Assembly: GCA_001949185.1 (NCBI GenBank)
Contig: BDGG01000007.1
Span: forward strand, 1,198,730-1,262,729
Reading direction: 5' to 3'
Source of the DNA: Ramazzottius varieornatus
Lineage: Eukaryota; Tardigrada; Eutardigrada; Parachela; Ramazzottiidae
DNA length: 64,000 bases
The notes under the pieces are model-generated. The model ran no database searches. It was not told the origin of the DNA and saw only the letters and a program-made list of their open reading frames with translations. Of the stretch, positions 1 to 11,548 are shown one piece after another (the stretch's first letter is position 1; each line of letters begins with the position of its first letter). Position numbers and translations under genes: made by a program.

Positions 1-2947
1 ATAGCATTCACCTTCAAGCCACAGCACTTGACTTTTTCGGAGGTAAGAACGAAGAACGAAGAAAGCGGGTTTAGCTCTCGTTGAAACTGATGACAAAAGT
101 TCAATATTTAACAGAGGCACTGCACGATCAAAATCCACAACGAGCGAGAGTACGTTGTCAGGCTGTGCGGCAAAGGCTGTTCATTGAAACACTTCGTGAA
201 GACGGCGCCAACAGTTGAGCCTTCCATCCAGCCGGTGGTTGACTGGCTTCTTCCCGAAACCAACGTAGGCAGGCCTTTATGGCCAATCATCCTCATTGCG
301 CTAAACTCTGTTTCATCTACCGAAGGGTGGTACTTTTAGCCTCCTGGCCAACCCATCCAACAGTTTTCATGGATTCTTTTACGGTTATAGTTCTTAGTTC
401 GCGAGGCGGGTCAACTTGGCCGTTTTAGAAAGTTAAGATCAGCTTTCGATCATCCCGTTACGGGGGAAGATCAGCTGATCGGATCTCTGATCCTCAGTAT
501 GTACGATCCACCACACAGTCGTACGCGTGAATCCGTCCCGGGTAGTGAGCACGCGGCAGACCGGACAATCAACGGTCAGCTGCCAATCAGTCGAGCATGA
601 ATGTGCAGTATCACACACGGTTAGCCTAGCGTGTCATTGATTACCTGATTATGTACTCATGGCGCAGATTTGTTCGACTGCTTGGCAGCTGACCGTTGAT
701 TGGCCGGTCTGCCGCGTGCTCACTACCCGGGACGGATTCACGCGTACGACTGTGTGGTGGATCGTACATACTGAGGATCAGAGATCCGATCAGCTGATCT
801 TCCCCCGTAACGGGATGATCGAAAGCTGATCTTAACTTTCTAAAACGGCCAAGTTGACCCGTCTCGCGAACGAAGAACTATAACCGTAAAAGAATCCCTG
901 AAAACTGTTGGATGGGTTGGCCAGGAGGCTAAAAGTACCACCCATCGGTAGATGAAACAGAGCTTACATATCCATGAATCGGAATTCTGACAACTTGTTG
1001 GGTCGATTGCAGATGCTACAGATATCGACAACGCAACTGGACTTTGGCTTTGCTCCGCTCTTCAGTCTCAACCAACGCGTCATTTTCGTCCAGAACGTCT
1101 GCAAGGAAGCTATCCGCTTCAGATGGCACGATGTACCCGAAGCACAAACGTCCATTGATGTACGTAGACATGAATGACATGAAGGAATCGAAGTGAATTC
1201 TGCACGCTGGCACCAAGCTCTACACTGATGAGCCCCTTTTTCTACAGTTTGTACTTGCAGAGAATTGCCATTGAGCCCAAAATGGGTCTTCTGTGACCGG
1301 GTGAAACGGCCGTCTTTGCAGTGTCATGGGACGCCCACAACGAGTCCTCCCATTTCACCCACACCTTCGCGCTTCACTTTACCCAAGACGCTGCCATGGC
1401 ATCATACCTCAACTGGCTTCACACCTGGATGGCTCAAGTGCGAGAACGATGTCTCAACTTTACCATCACGGAGGAGAACCCAACCGCCGCGCAAGACATC
1501 CGCACCGCTTTCGAGTACATTGAGGCACTACATCCCAATCCTTGTCCCGCGTTGCCCAACACCAAGTCAAAGACAGACGGCCTTTCCAGTAATTTTACCA
1601 TTCTTGAATCAAAATTTTGCTGACCTGATCTAACAAAATTTGCTAAAATTTAGTGGTAGAATTCGGCAGCACAGTTGATTAGCGTATTGTGTGTGTGTTC
1701 TAATTGTTCGCAGGTGGAACGCCCTTGTCATATCCTTCTCCAACGTTGCCGGCTGGACCATTTACCGGCAGTTATCCATGTCCAGCGCCCTCATCCAAGC
1801 CTTCGGCCACCTCCCTCCAAGCGGACCCTCTTTCTCCAGTCTTCCAGCATCTTCTGTCCCTCCTTCAGTCGCGTCCAGACGTCAAAGTCCCACCTTTGCA
1901 GCCCGAACCACCCATCCACCGCATACATTTCAGCGTAGCCGGACACAGTATCGAGCGATCCCACTTTGCCAAAGCCTTCCCCAATAAGTCCGCCAACTTT
2001 TTCTTCCGCAGCGACGAGCGACGAGACTTGCCGGCCGACAAACCCGCCATTGTCTCGCCGCAATACAGCGCCATCGCCACTGGGTATTTGTCCAAAGTCG
2101 TTCATTCGATTCTGAACGAGAACTTCAAGGATGATGTCCAAGAAGTATTGAATGTATCGCACAGTTTGTATTATGCCGATATGCTGGAAAAGTCGACAGC
2201 GGACGCTAAACTCATGGGAGAGGAAGCGGAATTAGATTCCGTAGGAAATTACGATGAGGGTGGTGAAGATAGCAGGAAGAACCGTACGGCAACCAGACCG
2301 AAGAGAAGCGAGGATGACGAGGAACCAACTGCGATCTATGCCGTGTCACCAAGAGTCACACTGAATCGTCAAGCCAACCAGGAAGCGGCTGGCGATCAAG
2401 AGAATACCCGACGACATGAACTGACCAAGCCAACTTTATCGCAGTTACTGGACTGTGCGGAAAACCAGGAAGAGGCAATGAAAGTCATACAGTCACATCA
2501 CAACTCTCAATCCCATGTCTTAGGGTATGAAGCGAGTGCAGAAAAGTGTGCAAGATATTATACTAGCCATGATGTACAGTGCACGACAAAATAAGCTTTT
2601 GAAAATGGGCGAAGTGGCTTAAACGCAAGTAACGAATCAAAAACGCAACCGGTCAAATGCTCAGACTCGATTGGCTGTAGCCATCTGGCTGTCGTTGACA
2701 CCCATTTTCAAGAGCTTATCTTGTCGTGCACTGTAATGTAAGCTATGAATTAAACCATGGTCTTTCTTTTACTAAAATTTGGTTTTGCTGCAGGAGTACG
2801 ATATACCAGCTGGTTGCGCGAGACCTCTTCCATGATATCATTGCCAGCGTCCTAAAAGACTGTCGCAACTACACTTTCAGCTTATTTGAGAAACCACGTC
2901 TGCAACTTGAGGATAGTCAACTGGACAAAACAGCAACAAGCCTGTAG
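1..2947 (+). CDS. ASH/MSP-domain axonemal-type protein, 3' part (HYDIN/CFAP65/CFAP47-like)
   Basis: Six exons join in phase: 1-42, 115-264, 1013-1159, 1261-1588, 1714-2524 and 2794-2947 (TAG). The 5' part lies outside the window. The sequence shows two successive ASH-type beta-sandwich repeats. The first ends with the typical strand EYVVRLCGKG. The second starts ISTTQLDFGFAPL, continues through IRFRW, and ends PGETAVFAVSW. In known families such repeats are strung along cilia and flagella proteins of the axoneme central pair, so a role in sperm or ciliary axonemes is likely. The C-terminal 320 residues are proline-rich, then acidic and charged, without a domain I recognise. One anomaly is serious: TGA at 1294-1296 is in frame between GLL and PGE, inside the conserved repeat. 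The copy is therefore a pseudogene, a sequence error, or read through. Assignment to one particular family member is not possible from this piece. Confidence 0.7.
302..966. mobile_element. Foldback (snap-back) MITE, 296-bp arms
   Basis: Bases 302-597 and 671-966 are near-perfect inverted copies, each 296 bp long, around a 73-bp spacer. The outermost bases are TA at both ends, compatible with a TA target duplication, although TA is self-complementary so this is weak evidence. There is no open reading frame of note. It sits inside the 748-bp intron 265-1012 of the ASH-domain gene. The near identity of the arms suggests recent insertion or arm homogenisation. Confidence 0.9.
2577..2733. mobile_element. 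157-bp Tc1/mariner-type MITE
   Basis: Terminal inverted repeats of about 32 bp begin CAGTGCACGACAA and end TTGTCGTGCACTG, flanked by TA at 2575-2576 and 2734-2735. The CAGT terminus with a TA duplication is typical of Tc1/mariner elements. It lies in intron 2525-2793 of the ASH-domain gene. Reading through the upstream exon into it would add a false C-terminal tail to the predicted protein. Confidence 0.85.
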
Positions 2948-2987
2948 AAACATGTCCATTCCATAAAGCGAATGGTGCCAACCATAT

Positions 2988-3707
2988 TTAAAAACTGCCA
3001 AAAGAACTTCTCCATCTGTGTTTCCGCTGTAACAAAGAATGTCGGGAAGGTTTCTTCCGTCGAATAAATCTTTTATCAAAATTGATAAACGCCGAGTGAG
3101 CCGGCGGTCTCTTGACTTCCAACTGCCTCGAGTGGTGTATGGTCTTCTTGGCCAAGGCTGTCTGCAGTTTCTGCAGCGTTTTCTTAAGTTCCTCCAGCCG
3201 AGCTCGTTTCCCAGTCAAGTCGCCACCTGCGCCTTCCGCTACAGCCGGTGCGGCCGTAGTAGCATTGGTGGCGCTACCATTTCCAGGTATCTGTTGAGGG
3301 AACTCGCCGATAATCTGAGTAAACCACGTATCACTTCCTCAAGGCCTGCAAGAGAAAAATGCTAGGTGACGCACCAGCCCATGTTGAGACTGTCCATTTT
3401 GCGCGAGTTCGGCGAGTTGATCAAAGCCGTTGCCGCAGCGGAAAGATGTCCTTCCTACCTGGATTCGGCTAACTCCACCGACATAGAATGCCCAAAAGAT
3501 GCGGAAAGAGAACTCCCCTCTCACCTGCAGTGACGATGCAGAACCTGAAGCGGCAGACGTTCAGCTGGCAGCTTCAATGTCGAAAGAAGAATGGCCGGCC
3601 GTTGTAGACTTACCTTGGGTGAATCCAGAACACGCTTCACTAACAACGCTCTCCCAGCTGGATTCCTCTCCATTAGCAAACAGGCCAGTAAACCTGCCCA
3701 TCAACAT
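2988..3707 (-). CDS. Small coiled-coil protein, unidentified
   Basis: This is a likely spliced gene convergent with the ASH-domain gene. ATG at 3707-3705 opens an exon reading MLMGRFTGLFANGEESSW and ending FTQ before a strong gtaagt donor. A 20-nt in-phase exon (GSASSLQ) appears to follow, then further short exons. The best exon reads TQIIGEFPQQIPGNG, then a leucine/lysine heptad stretch RLEELKKTLQKLQTALAKK that should form a coiled coil, then ends KHRWRSSFGSF and a stop at 2988. Codon character and splice sites support translation, but the middle exon junctions (3320-3470) are uncertain. I do not recognise the family. Confidence 0.45.
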
Positions 3708-4038
3708 GAGCACAGAACCACATTGATATGCAAAAGCTGAAACGTTCTAGAAGGATTACTTCAAAGGAGCGAGATAAAGCGACCGTTAAATCGAAGAAAA
3801 TGAAATTGCTTTTCGAGTTGAAATTCGTTCAACTCGCGCGGTGAGTTGATTGCCCAGCTTGATTGATCATCCACTGCGCTCAATCAAGCCATAACTCATT
3901 GATTGGAGCCAGTTCGCCCAAGCTTCGCCGCGTATTATCGTGACAGTGACCAGTCGGAGCTGGCTCGCAGTAGAATGATGGATTTCAAACTTTCTGGGTA
4001 GGGAGTGCCAATCGGGACCACGTCCGCAGTCGCATGTA

Positions 4039-4182
4039 CTGTAAATATTCGATGCTGTCGCCCAGTACGTACACGTACGTAACGATGCATCCCCGCAGAA
4101 GATTGCGCAAGCAGCGAAAGCGGACCGGGGTTGTTTTCACCTGTATAACAACGCACTGTGTGATAGCAGCGAATATTTACAG
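4039..4182. mobile_element. 144-bp MITE with TA duplication
   Basis: Inverted repeats begin CTGTAAATATTCG at 4039 and end CGAATATTTACAG at 4182, extend about 30 bp inward with a few mismatches, and are flanked by TA on both sides. The interior is non-coding. It lies in the intergenic stretch 3708-4487, where I see nothing else except a moderately conserved ORF shadow. Confidence 0.75.
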
Positions 4183-4487
4183 TATCTCGATAACTTCGGC
4201 GTTGCGCGGAAAAAAAGATATAGAAAACTGCTTTGACCATCGTCTTATTTCGTCTGACGGACAAGCATAATGTATTTGCAGGCTGCCTAGTCTTCGTCTC
4301 CATCACCGACCGTAAGGACTTCTTGTTTTAAATGATCAATCTTGGGGCGGATCGGGCTAAAGCTGCGAGCCAAGTCTGACAGACGCTGAAATCTGTCAGG
4401 TCTTCCAGTATGAGATTTTCGTTTTCCGAACGCTTAATTCAGAAACTTTTGTCACTGGTCTGAAGCGATATTTCGATCCGCTCCAAT

Positions 4488-5100
4488 TTACTGGGCATAG
4501 TGCATGGTGTCGTCTTCCGTCTGAGAGTAAGGAAGCTCCGCTGTAGCCTTCTGGTCAGTTGCAGGAGCTGTTTCTGTCTGTGGCGCGATTTTGAAAATCT
4601 CGTCGTCTCTGTTGGAATTTTTTTCTGACAAAGACACTTCCATTACCGGCGCTTTTGCGAATCTGCGTTTCATGTCGAAACGTTCAACAACAAGGGATGT
4701 ACAGTATCGACTGTCCGTTCCAGCTTTGACAAAGCAGGCCCTGTTCGGAAAACTGCCAGGTGAGAAAAGAGAGCTAAAATACCTCACCTTCCTCAACAGC
4801 AAGTCTGTTCTTGCCGGGCGGAGCAGAATATTCAAAACCTCACACAATGGTTGCATACCCCGTGACACACTTGAAGATAGTATTGTTGTTTGCGCCCATC
4901 AACCATACGACCGAAGAAATGAGAAAAGTCATCATTCCACTAAATTCACGCACGTGGTTACCAACCACCTCGTTTTTACCAACTTTTTCTTTTGTAAACC
5001 CTGAAAAATTATTTTCTTTCTCTCATTACCTAGATTGGAAGCCCAAAGCTCCTGCCATAAAGACCCTGTTGCCGATGTGATGGTGTAGTTGACCGTGCGA
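4488..5100 (-). CDS. Possible membrane-protein gene, structure uncertain
   Basis: Three separate coding-like stretches run on the minus strand. Near 5080-5035 there is GNRVFMAGALGFQS before a gtaatg donor. Near 4950-4860 a hydrophobic, probable membrane segment reads MMTFLISSVVWLMGANNN. From about 4760 to 4488 a polar C-terminus ends TEDDTMHYAQ and a stop. Each has plausible splice signals, but I could not join them in one consistent phase, so the model is tentative. No family is recognised. It could equally be several chance ORFs. Confidence 0.3.
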
Positions 5101-6250
5101 AAAAAAACTCGTGAATGTTCGTGGTTAGACATGCTTCACTATAATTCGAAGATTCTTCCTGCGTTCCGTTTTCAACGCTTCGGATGGATGGTGTTAGCAA
5201 GAAAAACGAGAAGATCTAGTTACTCCAGCTGAACCACAGCCGAACTTCAACAGTCGTGTCACGATTCCGGGATTTTGAATTCCGACCCTAAAAATAGCCT
5301 AAAAGACCTTATAACTTTGACTCGTCGTAATGAGTATGTTGGTTATATTCCGACACGAATAAACTCGTTATCACCCCGCAAACAACCTGACACTCGTAAT
5401 TTTTAAATGAAAGTAAAAAAGTAGATATCGCTTCTGCCAGACTTGTGGTTACGTCACGTCGGAAGTAAGGTGTTTTACGTGACCAGAGAAAGCCCACACA
5501 GAACACGCCGAATAAATTTCAGAGCTCGACGTCTACGTCTCTGAATTGCTGCGGCTAACAAACGAAGTACCGTGTACGATCTGCGATTTATAGATGGACT
5601 GCCTGCGAGAGGAGCAAAGTTTTTGATAAATCAGCGATGGCCGATCAGCCATGGCGCTGCGCAATAGCCAATGTGACAAACAGCTTGGTGTCTGTATGTG
5701 CTGCTCGTCATGTGGCCATCGGCTTGCAGTCGGGTCGATTTATCTGAGCGAATCCGGTTTCGCCTACGTAACGGCTCGATGGGTTCAGCGTACGCACACG
5801 AGCTAGCACACCGGTTTGAGTCGAGACGTCAGACCCAGTATTGCCGTTCCCCAGCTGTTTGTTACATTCGAAATTTCCAGCGCCATGGCTGGGGCCGTTG
5901 CTAGTGAAAAGTTTGGGAAGCGATTGCCGGACCAGGCAAGGTTGGTCATTCTTCTGCCACGTATGCAGATAATTACAGCCAAGACTTTTGCTGAGGCTTG
6001 TGAGGCATTGACGTATGAGTGAGTGAAGCAGTGATGTAAGCGAGTAAAGGGACGGAGAGGCACTGACGACACATTGATATCAAAAAGTGGGCAGTCCCGC
6101 AAGAGTCTTCGCTGTGTACATAATATTGTTATTTGCTTTACTCGTCTTAAATCACCAGCAAAAGAAAGCAGAGCCTTGTAGACAAGATGGAAAATTTGGC
6201 AAGAGAGCCTTAGAGAAAAAGGTAGATCAGGTAACAAGTAGCACAGATCG
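5101..6250. other. Intergenic, no supported gene
   Basis: I see only short, unconvincing ORFs on either strand, without splice sites or conserved motifs, and no clear repeat. Confidence 0.6.
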
Positions 6251-7316
6251 CTACAACAAACAACTATCGATATTCTCCTTACACCATTCAAAATTTCTCA
6301 CATCCAGTTTTGTTATGTAACGTCTAAAAGCAGATAGGCTAAGGCAGTCAGCTACAGAAGGGGAAAAAATGCGATCATTGACAAGAGAAGAAGCTACGTA
6401 TGCAAAGGAATCAGCAGAGACTTTCAAGATATCTTTCTCTTTCAGCATCGTTGTGGGCTTCATCCTGAATCGATGGTCGCATCCGGCCCTCAGTGCTTGG
6501 TTCCTCGTGGTAGGTCTTTGTGAAGCTGACTCTTGCGGCGCTGCAATGCTTGGGAGGAAGTGTCCATCAAGAAAGTTATTAGCCCAGATCTTATACGCAT
6601 TAATAATCACTGTTTTGAATCTACGCTGCCACAAGTATTCCCACTGCACTTCAGCCAGGTTCTGACGGTACTGGCTGAAATCGCTATCGTGTTGCTTGTC
6701 CGGATCCTTACTCAACCTGATGCTCTTGGAGATATCTTTTTGGACTTACTCGAGCTGTTTTTGAAGAGTCTTTGATGAGGGATTCCAGACAGAAATTGCA
6801 TACTCAGCAACACTCCGAAAAAGACTCTTGAATAACATCTGTCTTGCAGCGCCCATCTGCACCGGGAAGAACGTCTTGATGGCATGGAGTCTTTTGCGGC
6901 ACTTGGAAGTTATCGCGTCAACGTGAGCAGTCCAACTCAGCCTCCTATCTACTATAACGCCCAGGCAGGTGGCTTGACTTACCGCAGGGATCTTTTCCTG
7001 GTTGATCGAGTAGCTATCGCCAGGCACGGCGATGCTTCCGCTTCGCTTGAAGGTAAACCGCATGTGCTGCGACTTGGTCGGGTTAAGGCTGAGGCCGGCT
7101 TTCGAAAAGTTCTCTCCCAGCTGGTCGAGGTTTGTTTGGAAGTTGAGGCAGTCTTCGGCACTACTCACCACTTGGTATATCACAACATCATCAGTGTACT
7201 GGTACATTGGACAATTGATCGAGCTTGACAGCTCATTGACAGCTAAAATGAAGAATAGTGGACCTAACACTGAAACCTGAGGAACTCCTAATACATACCG
7301 CTGGGCGACGAAGCAC
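6251..7316 (-). mobile_element. Degenerate non-LTR retrotransposon, reverse transcriptase C-terminal part
   Basis: The minus-strand frame reads GVPQ then SVLGPLFFI, the conserved RT block preceding the catalytic box, followed by YQYTDDVVIY (usual motif YADD). After that come the thumb region LSLNPTKSQ and the connection CLGVIVDRRLSW, as in CR1/Jockey-like LINEs. The frame is open from 7270 to 6746, broken by TAA at 6745-6743, and continues in the same frame to 6251. Upstream, an in-frame TAA and loss of similarity near 7316 show 5' truncation. No endonuclease domain is present. It is a dead copy. The exact clade cannot be set without alignment. Confidence 0.87.
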
Positions 7317-8153
7317 CTCCAACCTTATCTAATCGCGACGGTATGGTATGAAACGGTGACGGCGAGGGTATGACACGAGCTACCTTTCATCTTTATTAAC
7401 CGGTCTGGTTTCCAGTTTATGTACCGTTTTCAGATATACCGATGATACAACGACGTGCCAGCACTTTACGTTTTACAATACGAATTTTCGTGCAGCACAC
7501 AGCTGAATTTTGGCTTGATACGTAAGGAAGGTGGGCGAGAAAGATCCCCCGCTCTGCTCAACTATATTGACTAGAAGGCAGTGACATCTCACAAGATCTT
7601 GGCCAAATACTTGAAGACGTAAGCAAGCTTACCTCGGTGGACAACGGTAAGAAAGCAGATAACAACATTGATATTTGCAGGATGACAGCACACCTATTTG
7701 GACCCAAAGAAGAGACCATGATACCTTCCGAGACAGCAGGTAACATGCACACACAGTATACGCACTTGTCTTAATTGATAGCCAAAACAAACTGTTAGCC
7801 AGCGATTCCGGAACGACGGCTGCATGTTTCCATTATATTGTAGTCAGCCGTCTGATATGCAGAACCTGAACAGCAAAAGTAAACAAAGTTACCCAGGCTG
7901 CTTACCATGCCTAAGCACAGCTGATTACCTGTGCATTGATCACTTGATTACACGAGCAACAGCACGGTGTAACGTATGTTTTATGTAATTCTGAGCTGGT
8001 GCGTAGCATGCCCATCCGTGAACGTTCTCAAACTGAAACCGTCAAATCAGGTCGCACATTTTGAACGAGCGGACTGTAGTGGTGGCTTAGGCGTGCGGGA
8101 CCGCCGTTTCAGATTCTCTGATTCTGAAGGCACGCTTAATTCTGACGGCTTTG
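7317..8153. other. Intergenic / 5' flank, no supported gene
   Basis: No coding exon or repeat could be supported. The last 200 bases presumably hold the promoter and 5' UTR of the RING gene that starts at 8154. Confidence 0.5.
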
Positions 8154-8779
8154 ATGCCACAGCGTAAGGGTCAGTGGCAAACATTAACAGACGAGCTTGC
8201 CTTGTTTGTACCCAACTTCAGAAGATGAGCACGTGACCAAAGAAACAATCCGCGGCACAGTGGAATGTCCGATCTGCACAGACATCATGTTGGATCCGCT
8301 CATACTTGAGTGTGGCCACTCCTTCTGCCTCCACTGTTGTGCACAAAACTGCAGTCGACGAAATTCCTTTACGCTGTTCTGCTGTCTATGCCGAAACGAC
8401 TCAACAAGTGAGCCTAATGCTAAGTATCGATTTGATATGGGGATGACTTTCTTATGTCTGTACTCCAGAAGCAGTAATCACAGCACGGAGTTTACAAGAG
8501 GTTATCCGGGCGATCTTTCCATCTGAACTAAGTCATCGCAAAACAAACCTGACTACTTCGGATCGCCAAGCTGTAGCTCGCTTGCTCGATAGCCATTCAA
8601 CACGTCGCAATGGTCAAACTGTCAATTTCGATAGAATTTGCGCAAAGTACGCGAAAGGACTTGCGTTGGCTGGCTTAGTCGTTTGTCTATTGTGGTATTA
8701 TCGTGAGATAATTTTGAGGTCTGCGCTCGCTTTTTCGCTCATTCTGTTGTTTCTGCGTTTTCTAGGAGTCTTTGGATAA
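8154..8779 (+). CDS. Membrane-anchored RING-HC E3 ubiquitin ligase-like protein, 168 aa
   Basis: Three exons (8154-8163, 8222-8407, 8469-8779) join in phase across introns of 58 and 61 bp. The start MPQQDEH is split by the first intron. Residues about 19-60 form a C3HC4 RING: CPIC, eleven residues, CGHSFC, then paired cysteines ending CCLCR. All eight zinc ligands are present. After a linker with a helical stretch SLQEVIRAIF, two hydrophobic segments (GLALAGLVVCLLWYY and SALAFSLILLFLRFL) close the protein, predicting a C-terminal membrane hairpin with the RING in the cytosol. RING-HC domains recruit E2 enzymes, so membrane-associated ubiquitylation is the inferred role. RNF170-like proteins share this layout, but I cannot claim orthology. 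Confidence 0.8.
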
Positions 8780-9033
8780 TAGTTTCTTCAATCTGTAATT
8801 TGGTTAATAGTAGTTAGTACCTTGCTTAGTTGCAGTTTAAGGCATATTCCAGTTCTTTACTTGATCGAAATTTGACCAACTTCCATCGGCTGAGCGTGTC
8901 GAATTCCAAGTAGACTCGTAGAGTGTTTCTAGTGTTCGCATGACAACGGAGAAATATTGCTCACGACTAACCGTACAGTACCGAAAATGACGTGAGTCGT
9001 CTTAACGTTGCACCCAGGCTTTTTGCTTGAATA

Positions 9034-10498
9034 ATGGACGCCAGTTCCGCTTACCATTTTAGCAGTATCCATCGTTTCTTCACCGCCTGGATAAAGTTTG
9101 CGCGCCATAGACGGTCACAACGTCAGATAGTCGACGAGAAATGCAATCGGGATAATCAGATTGCGACCTTTGCTAGTCTGTTTGTAGAAAGACGGAAACA
9201 GCTGCAGGTGTCTGGCGCCGTCCTCATGAACTCAGACGCCGTCCACAAACCTCTCCATTCCGTTGCAGCAAAATCACCACTTTCTAAACCTCATCCTCCA
9301 CCTACATCCAAACCCAACCATTCCGTCATAAGACCGGCTATAAATGCCAACGATCCTGTTTTCCAACGTACGTTTGACCGATTGATTTTCCGATTTTCGA
9401 GTTCGAAAATGATAGTTGCTTGTACTTGACAACATTAATTGTAGTGGGCGCTTGACAGGATTTCAGCAGCGAGCTGAAGAACGCCATGCTCGACAGGAAG
9501 CCTTGCGCCGTCGACGAGAAGAGCAGCAGGCCGCCGAACACGCGGCTAAACGGTTAGAGGAAGAAAAAGCCATGCAAGCACAAGCTGAACAGAAAAGACA
9601 CGATGCAGCAGAAAGAAAAGCAAAACTAATCCAAGAGAAGAAAGCTCGAGAACAGAAGCTGGCTGCTGAGGCGGAAGAGCGGATAAAATGTGGCAGAGCC
9701 GATGAGTTCAGAAACTATAGCTTGATCAACTACTGGGGTCTTAGACCATGGAAGACACTGATGAATCAGCAGTCTAAAAAGCTGATATCAGCGCAGGAGC
9801 ATCACCGCAGGACACAAGCGAAGCGCTTTGTTACGGTTTGGAGAGAGCAAACACAGAACACGCTGATGGCTAAAGAAGAGGCTTTTCGAAAAGTGTTTGA
9901 CCGGCTGCTGAAACGGATCCTGTTCGACCACCTGCGGAAGGTGCTCCACTACCATAATGATACTTTGCTATGTACGTAAAATTGTTTTCGTAATTCTGGT
10001 TTTGATTTGTCGACAGATGAAAGATAAGAGCCCAAGGGATGCACAGTCCGAGCCTACAAAACTGATATTCCGGCGTTTCCAACAGCGTTCTTTTGTTCAG
10101 ACATGGAGGAATTTAGCAGTGATGTCACAGATCGAGAACCACATTGTGAGTCAGAAATGTGCCGCGATGATGACGAGGTAGGCTACGATCACGCCCACTC
10201 AGTAGGGGGGGGGGTTACCGGTATACTATACAGTAGCACTGAAAATAGGAATCTCAGCCTACCAATCTTTTAATTGAATTGCAGACTTTTCAAAGACATC
10301 TGTTTTGATCGATGGAAAAAGCTACCGGGGGTGCTGGAGCACGAGAGGCTCAGGAACCAGTACATGAAGACTTTTATGAGTATTGTCAAAAAGCAGCTTC
10401 GTGATTTTATACTGCCGGCTGAATTTATCGAAAACGGTACTTATGAAAGCCACAAACCAAAGGAGAGGTCGGCAGACTTCCAGATGTCAGTGGGTTGA
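9034..10498 (+). CDS. Coiled-coil protein with Sfi1/CCDC191-like repeats, about 396 aa
   Basis: Four exons: 9034-9367, 9459-9940 (less certain donor), 10017-10177 and 10285-10498. Several short segments carry aromatic-spaced motifs such as FFTAWIKFAR, RFVTVWREQ, SFVQTWRNLA and CFDRWKKL, which resemble the tryptophan-centred repeats of Sfi1 and CCDC191-type proteins that bind centrin in centrosomes and basal bodies. Between them lies a long charged coiled coil rich in Arg, Glu, Gln and Ala (about residues 120-190). This points to a centrosomal or ciliary structural protein, but the repeats are divergent and the call is by pattern only. A decayed, intron-containing copy of the 5' half lies at 19.05-19.71 kb. 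A competing donor (gtacgt at 9972) would put the next exon out of frame. Confidence 0.72.
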
Positions 10499-10594
10499 TG
10501 GTGAATGCTGGAACCGCACATTTCATGCCCACATTATTACTAGATCGACGATAAAATCTGATACTTCCGTTCTCCACATCAAAAGCACACGATC

Positions 10595-10967
10595 TCATAG
10601 CATCGCAAAACACCGTCCCCGACGTCGTCCGTTGCCGTGGTTGGTGCATCTGCATGGAGCGTCGCACTTGTTCAAGTCCCCGGGTCCGCATGGTCTCATT
10701 GCGCACGTTGGCGCGAGACCCATCTTCATCCTTTCGTACGCTAGAATGAGAATAGCGTTCATGCAGTCATGGCTAGGCACAGCAAACTCAGTACGTCACA
10801 GTATGTCTGGGCCCAGTATGTCACGGTGGAAGAGTAAGCGGGTACTTACAGAGCTTGAGCGCTTTTGCCTGAAGAGCCGCGGCTTTCTTGTCCACTTTTG
10901 GTGTTTGGGAAAGAACCAGAGGTATCAAAGCACTGAAAAAAATCAGCAGTGAGAAATACACCGACAT
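10595..10967 (-). CDS. Secreted six-cysteine (cystine-knot-like) peptide precursor, 87 aa
   Basis: Two exons (10967-10850 and 10740-10595) join in phase through a gtaagt donor and a cattctag acceptor. The N-terminus MSVYFSLLIFFSALIPLVLS is a strong signal peptide with cleavage near SQ. The mature part has six cysteines, all in the second exon, spaced C-x4-C-x7-C-x3-C-x1-C-x10-C. That fits the broad spacing of inhibitor-cystine-knot peptides. A basic run GRRRGR precedes the last cysteine. Such folds occur in neuropeptides, antimicrobial peptides, protease inhibitors and venom peptides. Nothing here says which applies, and no function is claimed. It is tail-to-tail with the coiled-coil gene, about 100 bp apart. 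Confidence 0.7.
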
Positions 10968-11548
10968 TGTAAGACTGTATACGCCTTGCTTACAGACAGC
11001 AATAAAGAACGCTGGGTCTTTCATACAGATTTATAAATATCCCAGGAGAAGGCTACAACTAAATTAAAGTCGGGCGAAAATCAACTACCAGTACGCGTCG
11101 AAGAAGTATGGTCAACGATAAGCTTTTCTAAACTTTCACGGTCTCGATTTGTCTGGCTCTGTTCGATACACCGGTAAACACAGTCAACAGTCAACGGTTT
11201 TTCGCACAAGATATCCTTGAACCGAGAAGTCAAGTCGGAAACTTCTGTTTACAAAACGGCGCTAATTATCGGAAAGTGGGCACATAACAAAGAGGGGATG
11301 GCACAACATCTAAAATGATATGACAGCACGATGCGTTATAATTTGCTTTCGTCTCACAGAAAAAAAACTCATCCGACAACCGATTTTTTGCGTTGTAGTT
11401 GTTATTGCGCGTGTGGTAGAAACACAACTGATTCAACGGACCTGAACCACGATGAGCTTACCTGGCAATAACATTGCGTTCGAGTTCGTTTTAAGTTTAT
11501 GCTGTAATTATCTGTGATTGTTATTATTTTCTGTTGGTTTAACCTAAA

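Noticed and set aside
7976-8167. ORF on plus strand before the RING gene
   Set aside because: Its frame cannot be joined to the RING exon. A different frame, with ATG at 8154, splices into it in phase.
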